Below, in pieces: positions 34,395 through 44,664 of a DNA stretch of 64,000 nucleotides. This DNA comes from Desulfobacterales bacterium (GTDB lineage Bacteria; Desulfobacterota; Desulfobacteria; Desulfobacterales; Desulfosarcinaceae), in NCBI GenBank assembly GCA_016218685.1, contig JACRDD010000004.1:186001-250000 (forward strand), written 5' to 3'. The translations under genes were made by a program, and so were the position numbers. Every line of letters begins with the position of its first letter. Position 1 is the stretch's first letter. Under the pieces are notes generated by a model that was not told where the DNA came from, searched no databases, and saw nothing but the letters and a program-made list of their open reading frames with translations.

Positions 34395-35795
34395 ATGAGC
34401 GACGAAGCATCCCAAAGCCCGGCCCCCACGTCGATTCTGATCATCGATGACGAAGAGAACATGCGCCACATGCTGGCCAGCATGCTCAAGCGCGAAGGCT
34501 ACCGCATTGAGACCGCCGCCGACGGTCAGGACGGTTTGGACAAGATCCGGGCCGCGACCTTCGATTTCGTGCTGTGCGACATCAAGATGCCCCGCATGGA
34601 CGGCATGGCCTTTTTAAAAGCCGTGCAGCCTTTGGCCGAAGGCGTGACCATCATCATGATGTCGGCCTACGGAACCATCGATCTGGCCGTGGAGGCCATG
34701 AAACTGGGCGCCTATGACTTTATCTCCAAGCCGTTCAAGAGCGACGAAGTGCGCCTGGCCATCAAGAAGGCCGAAGAGCGCGACCGGCTCAAGCGCGAGA
34801 ACCTGCTGTTGCGTGAGCAGGTGCGGCGTTTCGAGGAGCGCCATCGCTTCGGCAATCTGGTGGCCAAAAGCGCGGCCATGCAAAAGGTTTTCGAACTGGC
34901 GGCCAAGGTGGCGCAGTACAACACGACCATTTTGATCGTGGGCGAAAGCGGCACCGGCAAAGAGCTGGTGGCCCAGGCCATCCATCAGGCCGGTCCGCGC
35001 CAGGCCAGGCCTTTTGTGCCGGTCAACTGCGGCAGCATTCCGGAGGCGCTGCTCGAGAGTGAACTCTTCGGTTACGTCAAAGGCGCCTTTACCGGTGCCG
35101 ACCGCAACAAAAAGGGGTTGTTCGAAGAAGCCGACGGCGGCACGCTCTTTTTGGACGAGATCGGCGATATGCCGGTTTCCTTGCAGGTCAAACTGCTGCG
35201 GGTCTTGCAGGAAGGCGAGATCCGGCCGGTGGGCCAGACCGAAAGCCGGGCGGTGGATGTGCGCGTTATCGCCGCCACCTCCCGCCATCTTTCCCAGATG
35301 ATCACCGAGGGCACGTTCCGGGAAGATCTTTTCTACCGGCTCAATGTCATCTGCATCGATCTGCCCGCGTTGCGCGAACGCGGCGAAGACATTCCGCTGC
35401 TGTGCCAGCACTTCGTCAACCACTTCAATTCAAGCCTGGCGCGCAAAGTCAAGGGGATCACGCCCGAGGCCATGGCCTTGCTTTTGCGGCACCGCTGGCC
35501 GGGCAACGTGCGCGAGCTGGAAAATGCCATCGAACGGGCCATGGTGCTGGCTGGAGACGACTGGCTCACGCCGGACAACTTTCAATTGGCCGGCGTGTCC
35601 GAGGTGGTGCTTTCGCCCGGCGAGCAGATCATGGACGGCTACTCCATCAAGAGTGCCCAGAAGCTCATGGAAAGGGAGATGATCGTCAAAGCCCTCAAGG
35701 CGACCCAGGGCAACCGCACCCAGGCCGCCCGCCTGCTGGAGATCAGCCATCCCTCACTTTTGAGCAAGCTGAAAAGTTACGACATCGATATGTGA
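34395..35795 (+). CDS. sigma-54-dependent response regulator (NtrC family)
   Basis: A 466-residue activator with three domains. The receiver has ILIIDDEEN, phosphoacceptor Asp in [13 protein letters not shown] and Lys in FISKPF. The AAA+ domain has Walker A GESGTGKE, the sigma-54-contacting GAFTGA loop and Walker [13 protein letters not shown] Fis-type helix-turn-helix ends the protein ([20 protein letters not shown]). The start overlaps the kinase stop region; an ATG at 34380 (TAATG) is an alternative. It activates sigma-54 promoters in response to the paired kinase; targets unknown. Confidence 0.94.
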   Translation: MSDEASQSPAPTSILIIDDEENMRHMLASMLKREGYRIETAADGQDGLDKIRAATFDFVLCDIKMPRMDGMAFLKAVQPLAEGVTIIMMSAYGTIDLAVEAMKLGAYDFISKPFKSDEVRLAIKKAEERDRLKRENLLLREQVRRFEERHRFGNLVAKSAAMQKVFELAAKVAQYNTTILIVGESGTGKELVAQAIHQAGPRQARPFVPVNCGSIPEALLESELFGYVKGAFTGADRNKKGLFEEADGGTLFLDEIGDMPVSLQVKLLRVLQEGEIRPVGQTESRAVDVRVIAATSRHLSQMITEGTFREDLFYRLNVICIDLPALRERGEDIPLLCQHFVNHFNSSLARKVKGITPEAMALLLRHRWPGNVRELENAIERAMVLAGDDWLTPDNFQLAGVSEVVLSPGEQIMDGYSIKSAQKLMEREMIVKALKATQGNRTQAARLLEISHPSLLSKLKSYDIDM

Positions 35796-35800
35796 AGCGG

Positions 35801-36427
35801 CTATATCATCTTGGCTTGCTGGAACAGCTTGACGATATCTACCTTATTGATGAGGGTGGTGAAGATATCGCTTAAGGTGTCATCAGCGCCTTTGCGGCCG
35901 ACAATGTAGGGTTTTTCAGCCTGGCCGCTCACCTTCTCCCGGGCAACGATCTGGTTGTCCACGGACAGGCTGGCCTCATAGCTGGCTTGTGCCGACCACT
36001 TGCGGCTCTTCAAATCGACCTTCATGGAGTTGATCAGCACCTGAAATAGCGGAATTTCCTCGCGGTCCGAATAGACCACTTCGGCTCCCATCTGCTCCAG
36101 GCGCTTCTTGAAAGTCTCGAGGAAAAGCGCTTGCAGGTCTTTCTCGCCGGCATGAATGCGGCTTTTGCTCTCGCTGACCCAGGTCAGGCTATAGCGGTTT
36201 TGGAAATCCTTGAAGTGTTCGGCCGCCGCGGGCGTGAAGGTCTGCGCGTCCTGGCGCACATCTTTGACCTCGATGCGCACCTTCTGACCCACGAGTTGGT
36301 CCGAAATGCGCGGAACTTCATAATCCACGATCAGATACGGCCGCTGGCGGGCGCATCCGCAGATGCAAACGATGGCCAGCAGGACGATACAAAAAGCAAA
36401 TCCCTGACGACGCAGACGTGCGTGCAT
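35801..36427 (-). CDS. unknown lipoprotein, 208 residues
   Basis: A lipoprotein with the lipobox in IVCICGCARQ. The mature part begins RPYLIVDYEVPRISDQLVGQ and continues VRIEVKDVRQD, then a helix-rich FLETFKKRLEQMGAEVVYSD and a beta-strand IPLFQVLINSMKVDLKS. The layout resembles small outer-membrane lipoproteins with a TolB-like alpha/beta fold, but no family is certain. GGAGG precedes the ATG. It is convergent with the response regulator, 5 bp from its stop, and divergent from the RND operon. Confidence 0.72.
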   Translation of the reverse strand: MHARLRRQGFAFCIVLLAIVCICGCARQRPYLIVDYEVPRISDQLVGQKVRIEVKDVRQDAQTFTPAAAEHFKDFQNRYSLTWVSESKSRIHAGEKDLQALFLETFKKRLEQMGAEVVYSDREEIPLFQVLINSMKVDLKSRKWSAQASYEASLSVDNQIVAREKVSGQAEKPYIVGRKGADDTLSDIFTTLINKVDIVKLFQQAKMI

Positions 36428-36614
36428 GGTACATCCTCCGTGCTCTTAAAAAGTTGTAGGGCGGCGGCGACCTGAAGCCGGTTTGCCGGTGGTGATGCGC
36501 TCAGCGCGCGATCCTGTCGAGCGCGTTCGCATCATGCTCCTCACTACCCGTTCGGCCCCCCAGTGTCAAGATCCGGCGGCCCCCGGCCCGAGTCGCGCCC
36601 GCCGGGCGAGCCAA

Positions 36615-36642
36615 TTGACTTTTGGGGCTAAAGCGTTACTAT
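36615..36642 (+). promoter_or_regulatory. candidate promoter of the RND efflux operon
   Basis: TTGACT (36615-36620) and TACTAT (36637-36642) are separated by 16 bp, about 85 bp before the adaptor ATG. The -35 matches five of six bases, the -10 four of six. Found by eye. Confidence 0.42.
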
Positions 36643-36726
36643 CGGCCCGCGCCTGTATTGGTGGGATTCTAATTGCAAGGCTTGCGGACATCCTTATGGA
36701 CCGAGGCCTTGGCGGGAAAAGAGACG

Positions 36727-37857
36727 ATGGCCAAACGAATGATCGTCACTGTGTTGGGGTTGCTGGTGCTCATCGGTTTGCTGGGCGGCATCAAGGGATT
36801 GCAGATCCGTAAGATGATCGCCCAGGGAGCCCAGTTCGTGCCACCGCCCGAGACCGTGACCACGACTGCGGCGGTCTCCGCCCAATGGGAATCGCTGCTT
36901 ACCGCGGTGGGGTCCTTGGAGGCGGTGCAGGGCATTATGGTCACTGCCGAGATGACCGGCAAGGTGGTTCAGATTCCATTCGAAGCGGGCGCCAAGGTCA
37001 AAGCGGGCGATCTGCTGGTGCAGCAGGATACCGCTTCGGAGAGCGCCCAGCTACGAGCAGCCGAGGCTGCGGCGGCTCTGGCCAAGATCAACTTCGAGCG
37101 CATGGCCCAACTGCTGCCCGAACGGGTTGTCAGCCGGTCCGATTACGACAATACCGACGCCCAACTCAAGCAAGCCCTGGCCCAAGTGGACACCATCCGG
37201 GCCACCATCGAGAAAAAGACCATCCGCGCGCCGTTCGCAGGTCGCCTGGGGATTCGCCTGATCAACCTGGGACAAAACCTCAATGCCGGCGACCCCATCG
37301 TGACCCTGCAAACGCTTGATCCCATCTATGTCAATTTTCAACTGCCCCAGCAGCAGCTGGCCTTGGTGAACAAGGGATTTACCATCCGCGTGCACAATAA
37401 CACCCTGGGCGAGACGCCCGTCGAGGGACGGATCACGGCCATCAGCCCGGAGGTGGACAGCGCTACGCGCAACGTGCACCTGCAGGCCACGCTCTCCAAC
37501 CAGGACGAACGCTTACGGCCCGGTATGTTCGTCAATGTCACCGTGGTACTGCCCGTTGAGGAAAAGGTACTGGCCATTCCAGCCACTTCCATCCTGTATG
37601 CCCCTTACAGCAATTCGGTGTTCATCGTCGAGCCGCGGAAGGACAATCCCCAGGGCCGCGCCGGACAGGTGGTGCGCCAGCAGTTCGTGGAATTGGGCGA
37701 AAAGCGCGGCGATTTCGTGGCCGTGCGGTCAGGGCTCAAGGAGGGCGAACAGGTGGTGAGCACCGGCGTTTTCAAGCTGCGCAACGGACAGTCCGTGGTG
37801 ATCGACAACACCCTTGCGCCGCCTTTCAAGCTAGCCCCTGAACCCACCGAAAGCTGA
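36727..37857 (+). CDS. RND efflux periplasmic adaptor (MexA/AcrA family)
   Basis: A 376-residue membrane-fusion protein with one N-terminal helix (MIVTVLGLLVLIGLLGG) and no lipobox, so it is probably anchored by that helix. The lipoyl and hairpin regions are visible (VTAEMTGKVVQIPFEAGAKV, then a short coiled-coil hairpin around AAEAAAALAKINFERMAQ) and the beta-barrel part has RLGIRLINLGQNLNAGDP. It pairs with the downstream inner-membrane pump 16 bp away. The outer-membrane partner is not seen in the window. Confidence 0.92.
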   Translation: MAKRMIVTVLGLLVLIGLLGGIKGLQIRKMIAQGAQFVPPPETVTTTAAVSAQWESLLTAVGSLEAVQGIMVTAEMTGKVVQIPFEAGAKVKAGDLLVQQDTASESAQLRAAEAAAALAKINFERMAQLLPERVVSRSDYDNTDAQLKQALAQVDTIRATIEKKTIRAPFAGRLGIRLINLGQNLNAGDPIVTLQTLDPIYVNFQLPQQQLALVNKGFTIRVHNNTLGETPVEGRITAISPEVDSATRNVHLQATLSNQDERLRPGMFVNVTVVLPVEEKVLAIPATSILYAPYSNSVFIVEPRKDNPQGRAGQVVRQQFVELGEKRGDFVAVRSGLKEGEQVVSTGVFKLRNGQSVVIDNTLAPPFKLAPEPTES

Positions 37858-37873
37858 TCGGGACGAATCCGTC

Positions 37874-40800
37874 ATGAAGATAACCGATCTGTTCATCCGC
37901 CGCCCTGTGCTGGCCATGGTCGTCAACCTGGTGATCATCATCGCCGGCCTCCAGGCCGTCCGCACCCTGAACGTGCGCCAATACCCCATCAGCGAAAATT
38001 CGGTGGTGACGGTCAAGACGATTTATGTGGGGGCCAGTCCCGAGCTGGTGCGCGGTTTCATCACTACGCCCCTGGAGCGGGCCATAGCCGCTGCGGACGG
38101 CATCGATTACATCCAATCCCAGAGCGCCCAGGGGGTCTCCACCGTTACGGCCCGGCTCAAGCTCAACTACGATGCCATCAAGGCTCTCTCGGAGATCAGC
38201 GCCAAGGTCGACCAGGTGCGCAACGATCTGCCGCCCGAGGCCGAGGTGCCGCTGATCAACGTGGAGTCCGCCGACAGCCAGTTCGCCTCGGCCTACCTGA
38301 GTTTCACCTCCGACGTGCTCGAGCAGAACCAAATCACCGACTACCTGGTGCGCAGCGTTCAGCCGCGCCTTTCGGCCCTGGAAGGCATTCAGCGCGCCGA
38401 CATCCTCGGCGGGCGGACCTTCGCCATGCGTATCTGGCTCAACCCCGACTTGATGGCGGCCCACAACATCAGCCCGGTGCAGGTGCGCCAGGCCCTGGCG
38501 GCCAACAACTTCCTCTCGGCCCTGGGCCGCACCAAGGGCTCGTTGATCCAGGTGAACCTGACGGCCAATACCGATCTGCGCTCGGTGGAGGAGTTCAAAC
38601 GTTTGGTGGTGCACCAGCAGGCGGGCGCCGTGGTACGCCTGGAAGATATCGGCCAGGTGGTGCTGGGGGCCGAAGACTACGATTCGGCGGTCCAGTTTAC
38701 CGGTCAGACGGCGGTTTTCATGGGCATCTTCCCCCTGCCCAACGCCAACGCCCTGGATGTCATCACCCGGGTGCGGACCGAAATGGAGGCCATCCAGGCC
38801 GGCCTGCCCAACGGACTGGAAGCCAAGGTGGCTTATGATGCCACGGCCTATATCCGCGACGCCATTCGGGAGGTGGTCAAGACCCTCAGCGAGACCCTGA
38901 TCATCGTGGTCATCATCGTATTTTTGTTTCTGGGCTCTTTGCGTTCGACCTTCATCCCGGTGGTGGCCATACCGTTGTCGCTGGTGGGCGCCGTCTTTCT
39001 CATGCAGGCCTTCGGGTTCACGCTCAACTTGATGACCCTGCTGGCCATCGTGCTTTCGGTGGGTTTGGTGGTGGACGATGCCATCGTGGTGGTGGAGAAT
39101 GTCGAGCGCCATCTATGCCAGGGGCGCACGCCCATGGAGGCGGCCTTGCTGGGGGCGCGGGAACTGGTGGGGCCGATCATCGCCATGACCATCACCCTGG
39201 CTGCGGTCTACGCGCCCATCGGCCTGCAAGGCGGGTTGACCGGATCGTTGTTCCGGGAGTTCGCCTTCACCCTGGCCGGCGCCGTGACCATTTCCGGGGT
39301 GGTGGCCCTTACGTTGTCGCCCGTGATGGCCTCGCGCATGCTCAAGCCGGGCCTGGGCGAGCACGGGTTCGCGGGCAAGATTGCCCGGGACTTCGCCAAG
39401 CTCAGGGCCTTTTACGGCCGCCTGCTCGACGCGACCCTCAAGATGCGGCCCGCGGTCTACATGGTCTGGGGGGTGGTGAGCTTGCTGGCAATCCCCATGT
39501 TCATGATGTCGGCCAAGGAGCTGGCGCCCAACGAGGACCAGGGGGTGATTTTCGGGATTATCGACGCCTCGGCCGATGCCACCCTCGATCAGACCCGCAT
39601 CTTCACCGAGGCGGTCAACCGGGCCTACATGAGCACCCCCGAGACCGAGTTCACCTTCCAGATCACCTTTCCCACCTCGGGGTTTGCCGGCATGGTGGTG
39701 CAGCCTTGGGAGAAGCGCGAACGCACGATCTTCGAGATCCTGCCCGAGGTGCAGCAAAAGTTGAGCGCCATTCCGGCCATCCGGGTCTTCGCCATCTCGC
39801 CCCCGGCCCTGCCCGGCGGCGGACAGTTCCCGGTGGAATTCGTGCTGGCCTCCACGGCCGAGCCGGAGCAGATCCTGGAGTTGGCCCAGCAGATCCAGGG
39901 CAAAGCCATGCAGAGTCGCATGTTCGCCTTCCCGCCGATCATCGATGTCAAGATCGACCAGCCCCAGTCCGAGATCGTCATCGACCGCGACAAGGCCGCC
40001 GATTTGGGATTGAATCTGCAGCAGATCGGCGTCGACATCGGTTCCATGCTGGGCGGCAACTACGTCAACCGTTTCAACATCGCCGGCCGCAGTTATAAGG
40101 TGATCCCCCAGATCCAGCGGGTGGACCGCCTCAATCCGGACCAGTTGAAAAACATCTATGTGACCGGCCCCAACGGCCGTTTGGTGCCGCTGAGCACCAT
40201 CGCCACGATTCGCAACAGCGTGGTGCCGCGCTCGCTCAATCGCTTCCAGCAGCTCAACGCCGTCACCATCAGCGGCGTGGCCATCCAGCCCCTGGACCAG
40301 GCCCTGAAATTTCTGGAGGATGAGGCGGCTAAAATCCTGCCCAAGGGGTATGTCATCGACTACACCGGCGAGTCGCGCCAGTTGCGCACCGAGGGCAACA
40401 AGTTCCTGCCGGCCTTCAGCCTGGCCGTGGTCATGATCTTTCTGGTGCTGGCCGCCCAGTTCAACAGCTTCCGCGATCCCTTCGTGATCCTGGCCGGATC
40501 GGTGCCCCTGGCCATCTTCGGGGCCTTGATCTTTACCTTCCTCAAAATTCCCGATCCCAACACGCCCTTCTGGACCAATGGCTGGACCACCACCATGAAC
40601 ATCTACTCCCAGGTGGGGTTGGTGACCCTGGTGGGGCTGGTCTCCAAAAACGGCATCCTGATCGTGGAGTTTGCCAACCAGCTTCAGCGCCAGGGGCGCG
40701 CCAAAATCGACGCTGTGCGCGAAGCGGCCCTGACCCGCCTGCGGCCGATCCTGATGACCAGCGGCGCCACCATTGCCGGCCACTTTCCCCTGGTGCTGGT

Positions 40801-40969
40801 GAGCGGCGCCGGCGCTGAAGCACGCAACTCCATCGGCCTGGTGCTGGTGGGCGGCATGGCTGTGGGCACCTTCTTCACGCTCTTTGTGATTCCATCTATT
40901 TATATGCTGGTGGCCCGGGAGCATTATAGGGCGGTCGAAGGCGATGGGATCGCGGAGGAGACTTTGTAG
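37874..40969 (+). CDS. RND efflux inner-membrane pump (AcrB/MexB family)
   Basis: A 1031-residue pump, normal for HAE-1 RND proteins, with 12 predicted helices and two large periplasmic loops. It opens MKITDLFIRRPVLAMVVNL. The proton-relay Asp pair is in GLVVDDAIVVVENVERHL and the partner Lys in GLVSKNGILIVEF. Such pumps export drugs, dyes, bile salts or lipids. The substrate is unknown. It ends 4 bp from the convergent GGDEF-like gene. Together with the adaptor it would need an unlinked TolC-type channel. Confidence 0.94.
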   Translation: MKITDLFIRRPVLAMVVNLVIIIAGLQAVRTLNVRQYPISENSVVTVKTIYVGASPELVRGFITTPLERAIAAADGIDYIQSQSAQGVSTVTARLKLNYDAIKALSEISAKVDQVRNDLPPEAEVPLINVESADSQFASAYLSFTSDVLEQNQITDYLVRSVQPRLSALEGIQRADILGGRTFAMRIWLNPDLMAAHNISPVQVRQALAANNFLSALGRTKGSLIQVNLTANTDLRSVEEFKRLVVHQQAGAVVRLEDIGQVVLGAEDYDSAVQFTGQTAVFMGIFPLPNANALDVITRVRTEMEAIQAGLPNGLEAKVAYDATAYIRDAIREVVKTLSETLIIVVIIVFLFLGSLRSTFIPVVAIPLSLVGAVFLMQAFGFTLNLMTLLAIVLSVGLVVDDAIVVVENVERHLCQGRTPMEAALLGARELVGPIIAMTITLAAVYAPIGLQGGLTGSLFREFAFTLAGAVTISGVVALTLSPVMASRMLKPGLGEHGFAGKIARDFAKLRAFYGRLLDATLKMRPAVYMVWGVVSLLAIPMFMMSAKELAPNEDQGVIFGIIDASADATLDQTRIFTEAVNRAYMSTPETEFTFQITFPTSGFAGMVVQPWEKRERTIFEILPEVQQKLSAIPAIRVFAISPPALPGGGQFPVEFVLASTAEPEQILELAQQIQGKAMQSRMFAFPPIIDVKIDQPQSEIVIDRDKAADLGLNLQQIGVDIGSMLGGNYVNRFNIAGRSYKVIPQIQRVDRLNPDQLKNIYVTGPNGRLVPLSTIATIRNSVVPRSLNRFQQLNAVTISGVAIQPLDQALKFLEDEAAKILPKGYVIDYTGESRQLRTEGNKFLPAFSLAVVMIFLVLAAQFNSFRDPFVILAGSVPLAIFGALIFTFLKIPDPNTPFWTNGWTTTMNIYSQVGLVTLVGLVSKNGILIVEFANQLQRQGRAKIDAVREAALTRLRPILMTSGATIAGHFPLVLVSGAGAEARNSIGLVLVGGMAVGTFFTLFVIPSIYMLVAREHYRAVEGDGIAEETL

Positions 40970-40973
40970 TTGA

Positions 40974-43613
40974 TTAAAACAGCACTTGAATATTCTTCAC
41001 CCGCGCCACCATGTCGGCCAACTGGTTGAGAATCTGCCGGACGAAGGCTTTGGCGTCCAGCGCCTGATGGATGCTATAGGCGGCGGCCACGCCGGCCACG
41101 CGCAACATGACCGGCACACCGTTAACCTCCAGGGGCGCGCCGTGGAGCACCCGCAGCACGCGCGCCAAGGCTTTGCGACCTTCCTCGGCAGGGGTCATGG
41201 GCAGCAGGGCCAGCATCTTGTTGCGCCCGGTCTGGCCGATAAAGTCGCCGTCGCGGAAGACGACGACCAGTTTCTTTAAGGCTGTTTCGATGACAGCCTC
41301 GGTGGTGATGATCGTTTCCAGGGATTTCATTTTGGGTTTGGCGCTGACGAAAGAAAAGGCCAGTACCGAGAAGGACAGTCCATACCGTTTGGCCCGGGCG
41401 ATCTCCTTTTCGAGGATGAACATCAGATCCTCGGAAGCCAGGATTCCCTGGGGGATACCGCCCTCTTCCTCGGCCCCCCGGCCGACGCCCTTGAGGCGGT
41501 TGATCTCCTCGTGGATTTGGGTGAAATTGTTCTCTTCGATGTCGCCGGCTTCGACCTTGGTGCGCACGGTTTTTAAAATGGATGTCAGCTCTTCGTCTCC
41601 ACCCACATTGTGCTCCAGCGTTTGAAGCACGGTGAGCATCTTGGGCTTTCCCGGACCTGCGCCGCCCTGGGTGTTGAGCCATTGGACACGCATGTTGTCC
41701 AGGATCGACTCCATGCGCTCGTTGATGCGTGTCTCCATGCGGGCCAACAGGTCGGTGTTGACATTCATCTGCCCCAGGCGCTTGAGCAGCGTGGATTCCA
41801 CGTCCGACAGCACCTTCTTCATGTGGCTTTCGCCGTCGGGCGCTCCGCTGTCCGAGGCATCCTTTGCCATCTGCTTGCCCAACTGCTCCACATACTCCAC
41901 CAGAATGTTGGACAGGGCCGCTTCGTCGCCGCTGCCCTTGCGGATTTCCGAAGCCAGGTAGATCAACTCGGCGGCCTGGGCGGGGTTGCGCTTGACCTCG
42001 TCGATGAGCGTCTCGCCGTCCAGGCCGATGGCTTCGGAGCTTTCGGTGAGAATGCGGGTCAGCTCTTCGTTCTGCAGCTCGTTGCGCAGTTCATTGAGCA
42101 GCGTGAGATATTCGGCCGCCGGCATGCCTTCGGCCAGCAGGGTCTTTTTGATTTTGGGCAGCAGGCGGCGGATTTCCGAGGCTTCGGGAATCAAGCGCCG
42201 GATGATGTAGGCCATGCGCTGGGTGGTGATCTTGCCGGCCTGGTACTCCTCCTTGATCAGCTCAAGCAGGACCTCGTCGGCCAGCTTGTTGGCCGTTTCC
42301 AGAATGGCGGCTTCGTTGGCGTAGGCCACACCCAGGGCTTTTTGGGCCTGCAAGCCTTCGAGCAGTTGTTTCTTCATGTCGAAGATCGCCTGGGCCAGGT
42401 CGGTGATGCCGATCTCACCCTCGCCATGCAGGTGCTTTTCTACCTCCTGGTGCATCAGTTCCAGTTGGTGGATCAACAAGGTGCCGGGGCCTTGGCCGCC
42501 GCCGGTACCTCTGGCGCCTTCGGTGGGCTCCTTATCAGAAGGCGCCTCGCCGCCGGGGGCTCCACCGCCAACACCGGTTGCGCCATCCATTCCCCCTGCA
42601 CCGGGACCGGCCCCGGCCGCCGTCGCCGGCCCAGGGCCCATTGCGCCAGGCCCGCCTAAGCCCCCGGGGCCGACACCGTTTCCGGTGCCGCCGCCACTTC
42701 CAAGCCCGCCACCGCCGCCTGGCCCCCCCAAACCGCCCACGCCGCCTTCCACCCCACCGGCGGTGTCGCCTAAATCGGCAAGGGTATCCAGCCCATCGGG
42801 GGCGAGCAGGTTTACCGTCGTGCCCCCCTCGGCTATGGTATCCAGGCCATCGGGGCTCGTCCTGCCGCCGCCCGTATCCAGCCCATCTCTTTTTCCCACC
42901 ATGGGGATGGTCCCGGTATCCGCCCCGGACCCGGTTGAAGATTCGGTCCCTTGCATCCCCTGCAACTGCAAGGCACCGTCCAGATCGGCCTGGATCATCT
43001 TCTGGGTGAAGGTCGTTGGATTGGCCATCAAGTTGGTGATGTTGAGGGTTTTGGCGAACTCTTCGGAGAGCACGCTTTCCAGCAGGGTCTCCAGAAAGCG
43101 CTTGCGATCTTCCTTGTTGTCCGCATCCATCATGGGCGTGACTTTTTTGAGCGCATCGCGGGAGACCACCTGGTCGTCTTCGGTCACCTTCTTGAAGACC
43201 ACGTGGTTGACCTTGATGTTGAAGACACCTCTTTTCAGAAGGGTGTCCTTAATCGCCTCGGCGCTGGTGCTGCGGGTGAGCGAGGCGTAGAGTTCGCAGA
43301 AGACGGACAGTTCGCCCTCGGTCACGCCTTTTTCGAAGGAGACCGATTGCAGGCCGCTGTTTTTGAAGAGGGTCACGGTGCGGCTGACGTTGATGCGCGG
43401 GTCCAGGGGCTCTTCATCGATGTAGAACTGCCCCCGGTTGAGGATGAAAACCAGCGGCGAGATCGATTCCAGCAAGCGCTCGGCGATGGGCAGCAGCTCG
43501 TTGATGGATTGCTTGATGACCGGGTGACTGGCCTGGTACATCATGGTGCGATTGAGCAGCATGGCCAGCGTGCGTCCGAATTGTCCCAACTGGTCCTTGA
43601 GACGAATAATCAT
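40974..43613 (-). CDS. unknown 879-residue protein with Gly-rich linker and degenerate GGDEF-like end
   Basis: The N-terminal 220 residues are a helical domain of unknown kind. A low-complexity Gly/Pro linker (about residues 225-375) contains three DGLDT units. A long helical middle part follows. The last 160 residues resemble a degenerate GGDEF domain (LASEDLMFILEKEIARAKRY, DGDFIGQTGRNKMLALLPM), with the GGDEF signature replaced by GRNKM, so cyclase activity is unlikely. It begins 13 bp after the Ser/Thr kinase gene and is probably co-transcribed with it; it may be a kinase partner or substrate. Confidence 0.82.
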   Translation of the reverse strand: MIIRLKDQLGQFGRTLAMLLNRTMMYQASHPVIKQSINELLPIAERLLESISPLVFILNRGQFYIDEEPLDPRINVSRTVTLFKNSGLQSVSFEKGVTEGELSVFCELYASLTRSTSAEAIKDTLLKRGVFNIKVNHVVFKKVTEDDQVVSRDALKKVTPMMDADNKEDRKRFLETLLESVLSEEFAKTLNITNLMANPTTFTQKMIQADLDGALQLQGMQGTESSTGSGADTGTIPMVGKRDGLDTGGGRTSPDGLDTIAEGGTTVNLLAPDGLDTLADLGDTAGGVEGGVGGLGGPGGGGGLGSGGGTGNGVGPGGLGGPGAMGPGPATAAGAGPGAGGMDGATGVGGGAPGGEAPSDKEPTEGARGTGGGQGPGTLLIHQLELMHQEVEKHLHGEGEIGITDLAQAIFDMKKQLLEGLQAQKALGVAYANEAAILETANKLADEVLLELIKEEYQAGKITTQRMAYIIRRLIPEASEIRRLLPKIKKTLLAEGMPAAEYLTLLNELRNELQNEELTRILTESSEAIGLDGETLIDEVKRNPAQAAELIYLASEIRKGSGDEAALSNILVEYVEQLGKQMAKDASDSGAPDGESHMKKVLSDVESTLLKRLGQMNVNTDLLARMETRINERMESILDNMRVQWLNTQGGAGPGKPKMLTVLQTLEHNVGGDEELTSILKTVRTKVEAGDIEENNFTQIHEEINRLKGVGRGAEEEGGIPQGILASEDLMFILEKEIARAKRYGLSFSVLAFSFVSAKPKMKSLETIITTEAVIETALKKLVVVFRDGDFIGQTGRNKMLALLPMTPAEEGRKALARVLRVLHGAPLEVNGVPVMLRVAGVAAAYSIHQALDAKAFVRQILNQLADMVARVKNIQVLF

Positions 43614-43626
43614 CGATGGTTTCCTT

Positions 43627-44520
43627 TTATCGTGGGCTTGCCTGCATCCAGGCCTCGATGGCCTGGGCGAATTCCCGACATGTGGAATAACGCCGCTCTT
43701 TATCGTAAGCGACCGCTTTCATGACAATCGCATCCAGGGCCGCGTCCACGTTGGGATTGGCCTGGCAGGGGGTCTTGCTGAACAGGCGGTCCTGCAAGCG
43801 TAATTTGATTTTCAATAATTTGACGGCCGAATCGTACGGCGGGTAGGGCAGGCCGCCGCAGAGCATCTCCAGCAGCATGACGCCGGCGGCGTAAATATCG
43901 GCCCGGCCATCGACGATACCCGAAACGATCTGCTCGGGTGCCATGTAGGTGGGCGTGCCCACCATCACCCGGTGGTCGTCGTTTGAACCGCCATAGGAAC
44001 GCGCCACGCCGAAGTCGGTGACGATCGGCCTTTTGGAATGGGCTTCGATGAGAATGTTGCGCGGCTTGATATCGCGGTGCACGATGCCCAGCTTGTTGGC
44101 ATAGTCCAGGGCATCCAGGATCTTGAGGATCATCTTCAGGCTCACGGTCACCGGCAGCATGCGCTTGGAGGGCAGTACATTGCGCCGCGCCTGGCGAATG
44201 TAATAAGCCAGGGACTTGCCCTTGATCAGTTGCATGGTGAAGTAGAGAAACTCGTCGGTTTCGCCCACCTCGTAGACTGGAATGATGCAGGGATGGGAGA
44301 GAAAGGCCGCCGCTTCGGCTTCCTGGTGAAATAGTTCGGCGATGCGCGGCGTCAGCAGGGCCTTGGGCAGAATCTTGACGGCGATCTGGCGCTTGAGCGT
44401 TTTCTGATAGGCGACAAAGACCACGGACATGGCACCGTTGTCCAGCTTGTGCAGCAAACGGGACGTGCCCACCGTCTGGCCGATCAGGTGGTCGAAATTC
44501 ATCGTTTTTATGGAAGCCAC
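43627..44520 (-). CDS. Hanks-type serine/threonine protein kinase
   Basis: A 297-residue soluble kinase, essentially only the kinase domain. The ATP Lys is in IAVKILPKALL, the catalytic loop is GIVHRDIKPRNILIE, DFG is in VTDFGVARSYGG and the activation segment continues VGTPTYMAPEQI. There is no transmembrane or sensory extension. The start is taken as GTG at 44518-44520 with AGGAG 13 bp upstream; ATG at 44502 is possible. It precedes the 879-residue gene in the same transcript. Confidence 0.93.
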   Translation of the reverse strand: MASIKTMNFDHLIGQTVGTSRLLHKLDNGAMSVVFVAYQKTLKRQIAVKILPKALLTPRIAELFHQEAEAAAFLSHPCIIPVYEVGETDEFLYFTMQLIKGKSLAYYIRQARRNVLPSKRMLPVTVSLKMILKILDALDYANKLGIVHRDIKPRNILIEAHSKRPIVTDFGVARSYGGSNDDHRVMVGTPTYMAPEQIVSGIVDGRADIYAAGVMLLEMLCGGLPYPPYDSAVKLLKIKLRLQDRLFSKTPCQANPNVDAALDAIVMKAVAYDKERRYSTCREFAQAIEAWMQASPR

Positions 44521-44664
44521 GTCTGTCTTGCGCTCCTGTTCAGGTAAAAACCCAAGCCGGTGCCGCAGAGGCGCCCCCCAATGGGCGATAGCGGCTCGCC
44601 GACGATTCCCGGCGGTGTGGTGCGCTTCTCTATCATGCGAATATCATACCAACAAGACGTGTTT

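Noticed and set aside
39113..40924. Leftward reading frame of 603 codons opposite the RND pump
   Set aside because: Rich in His, Gly and Gln, as produced by reading a GC-rich gene backwards; the pump gene explains the region fully.
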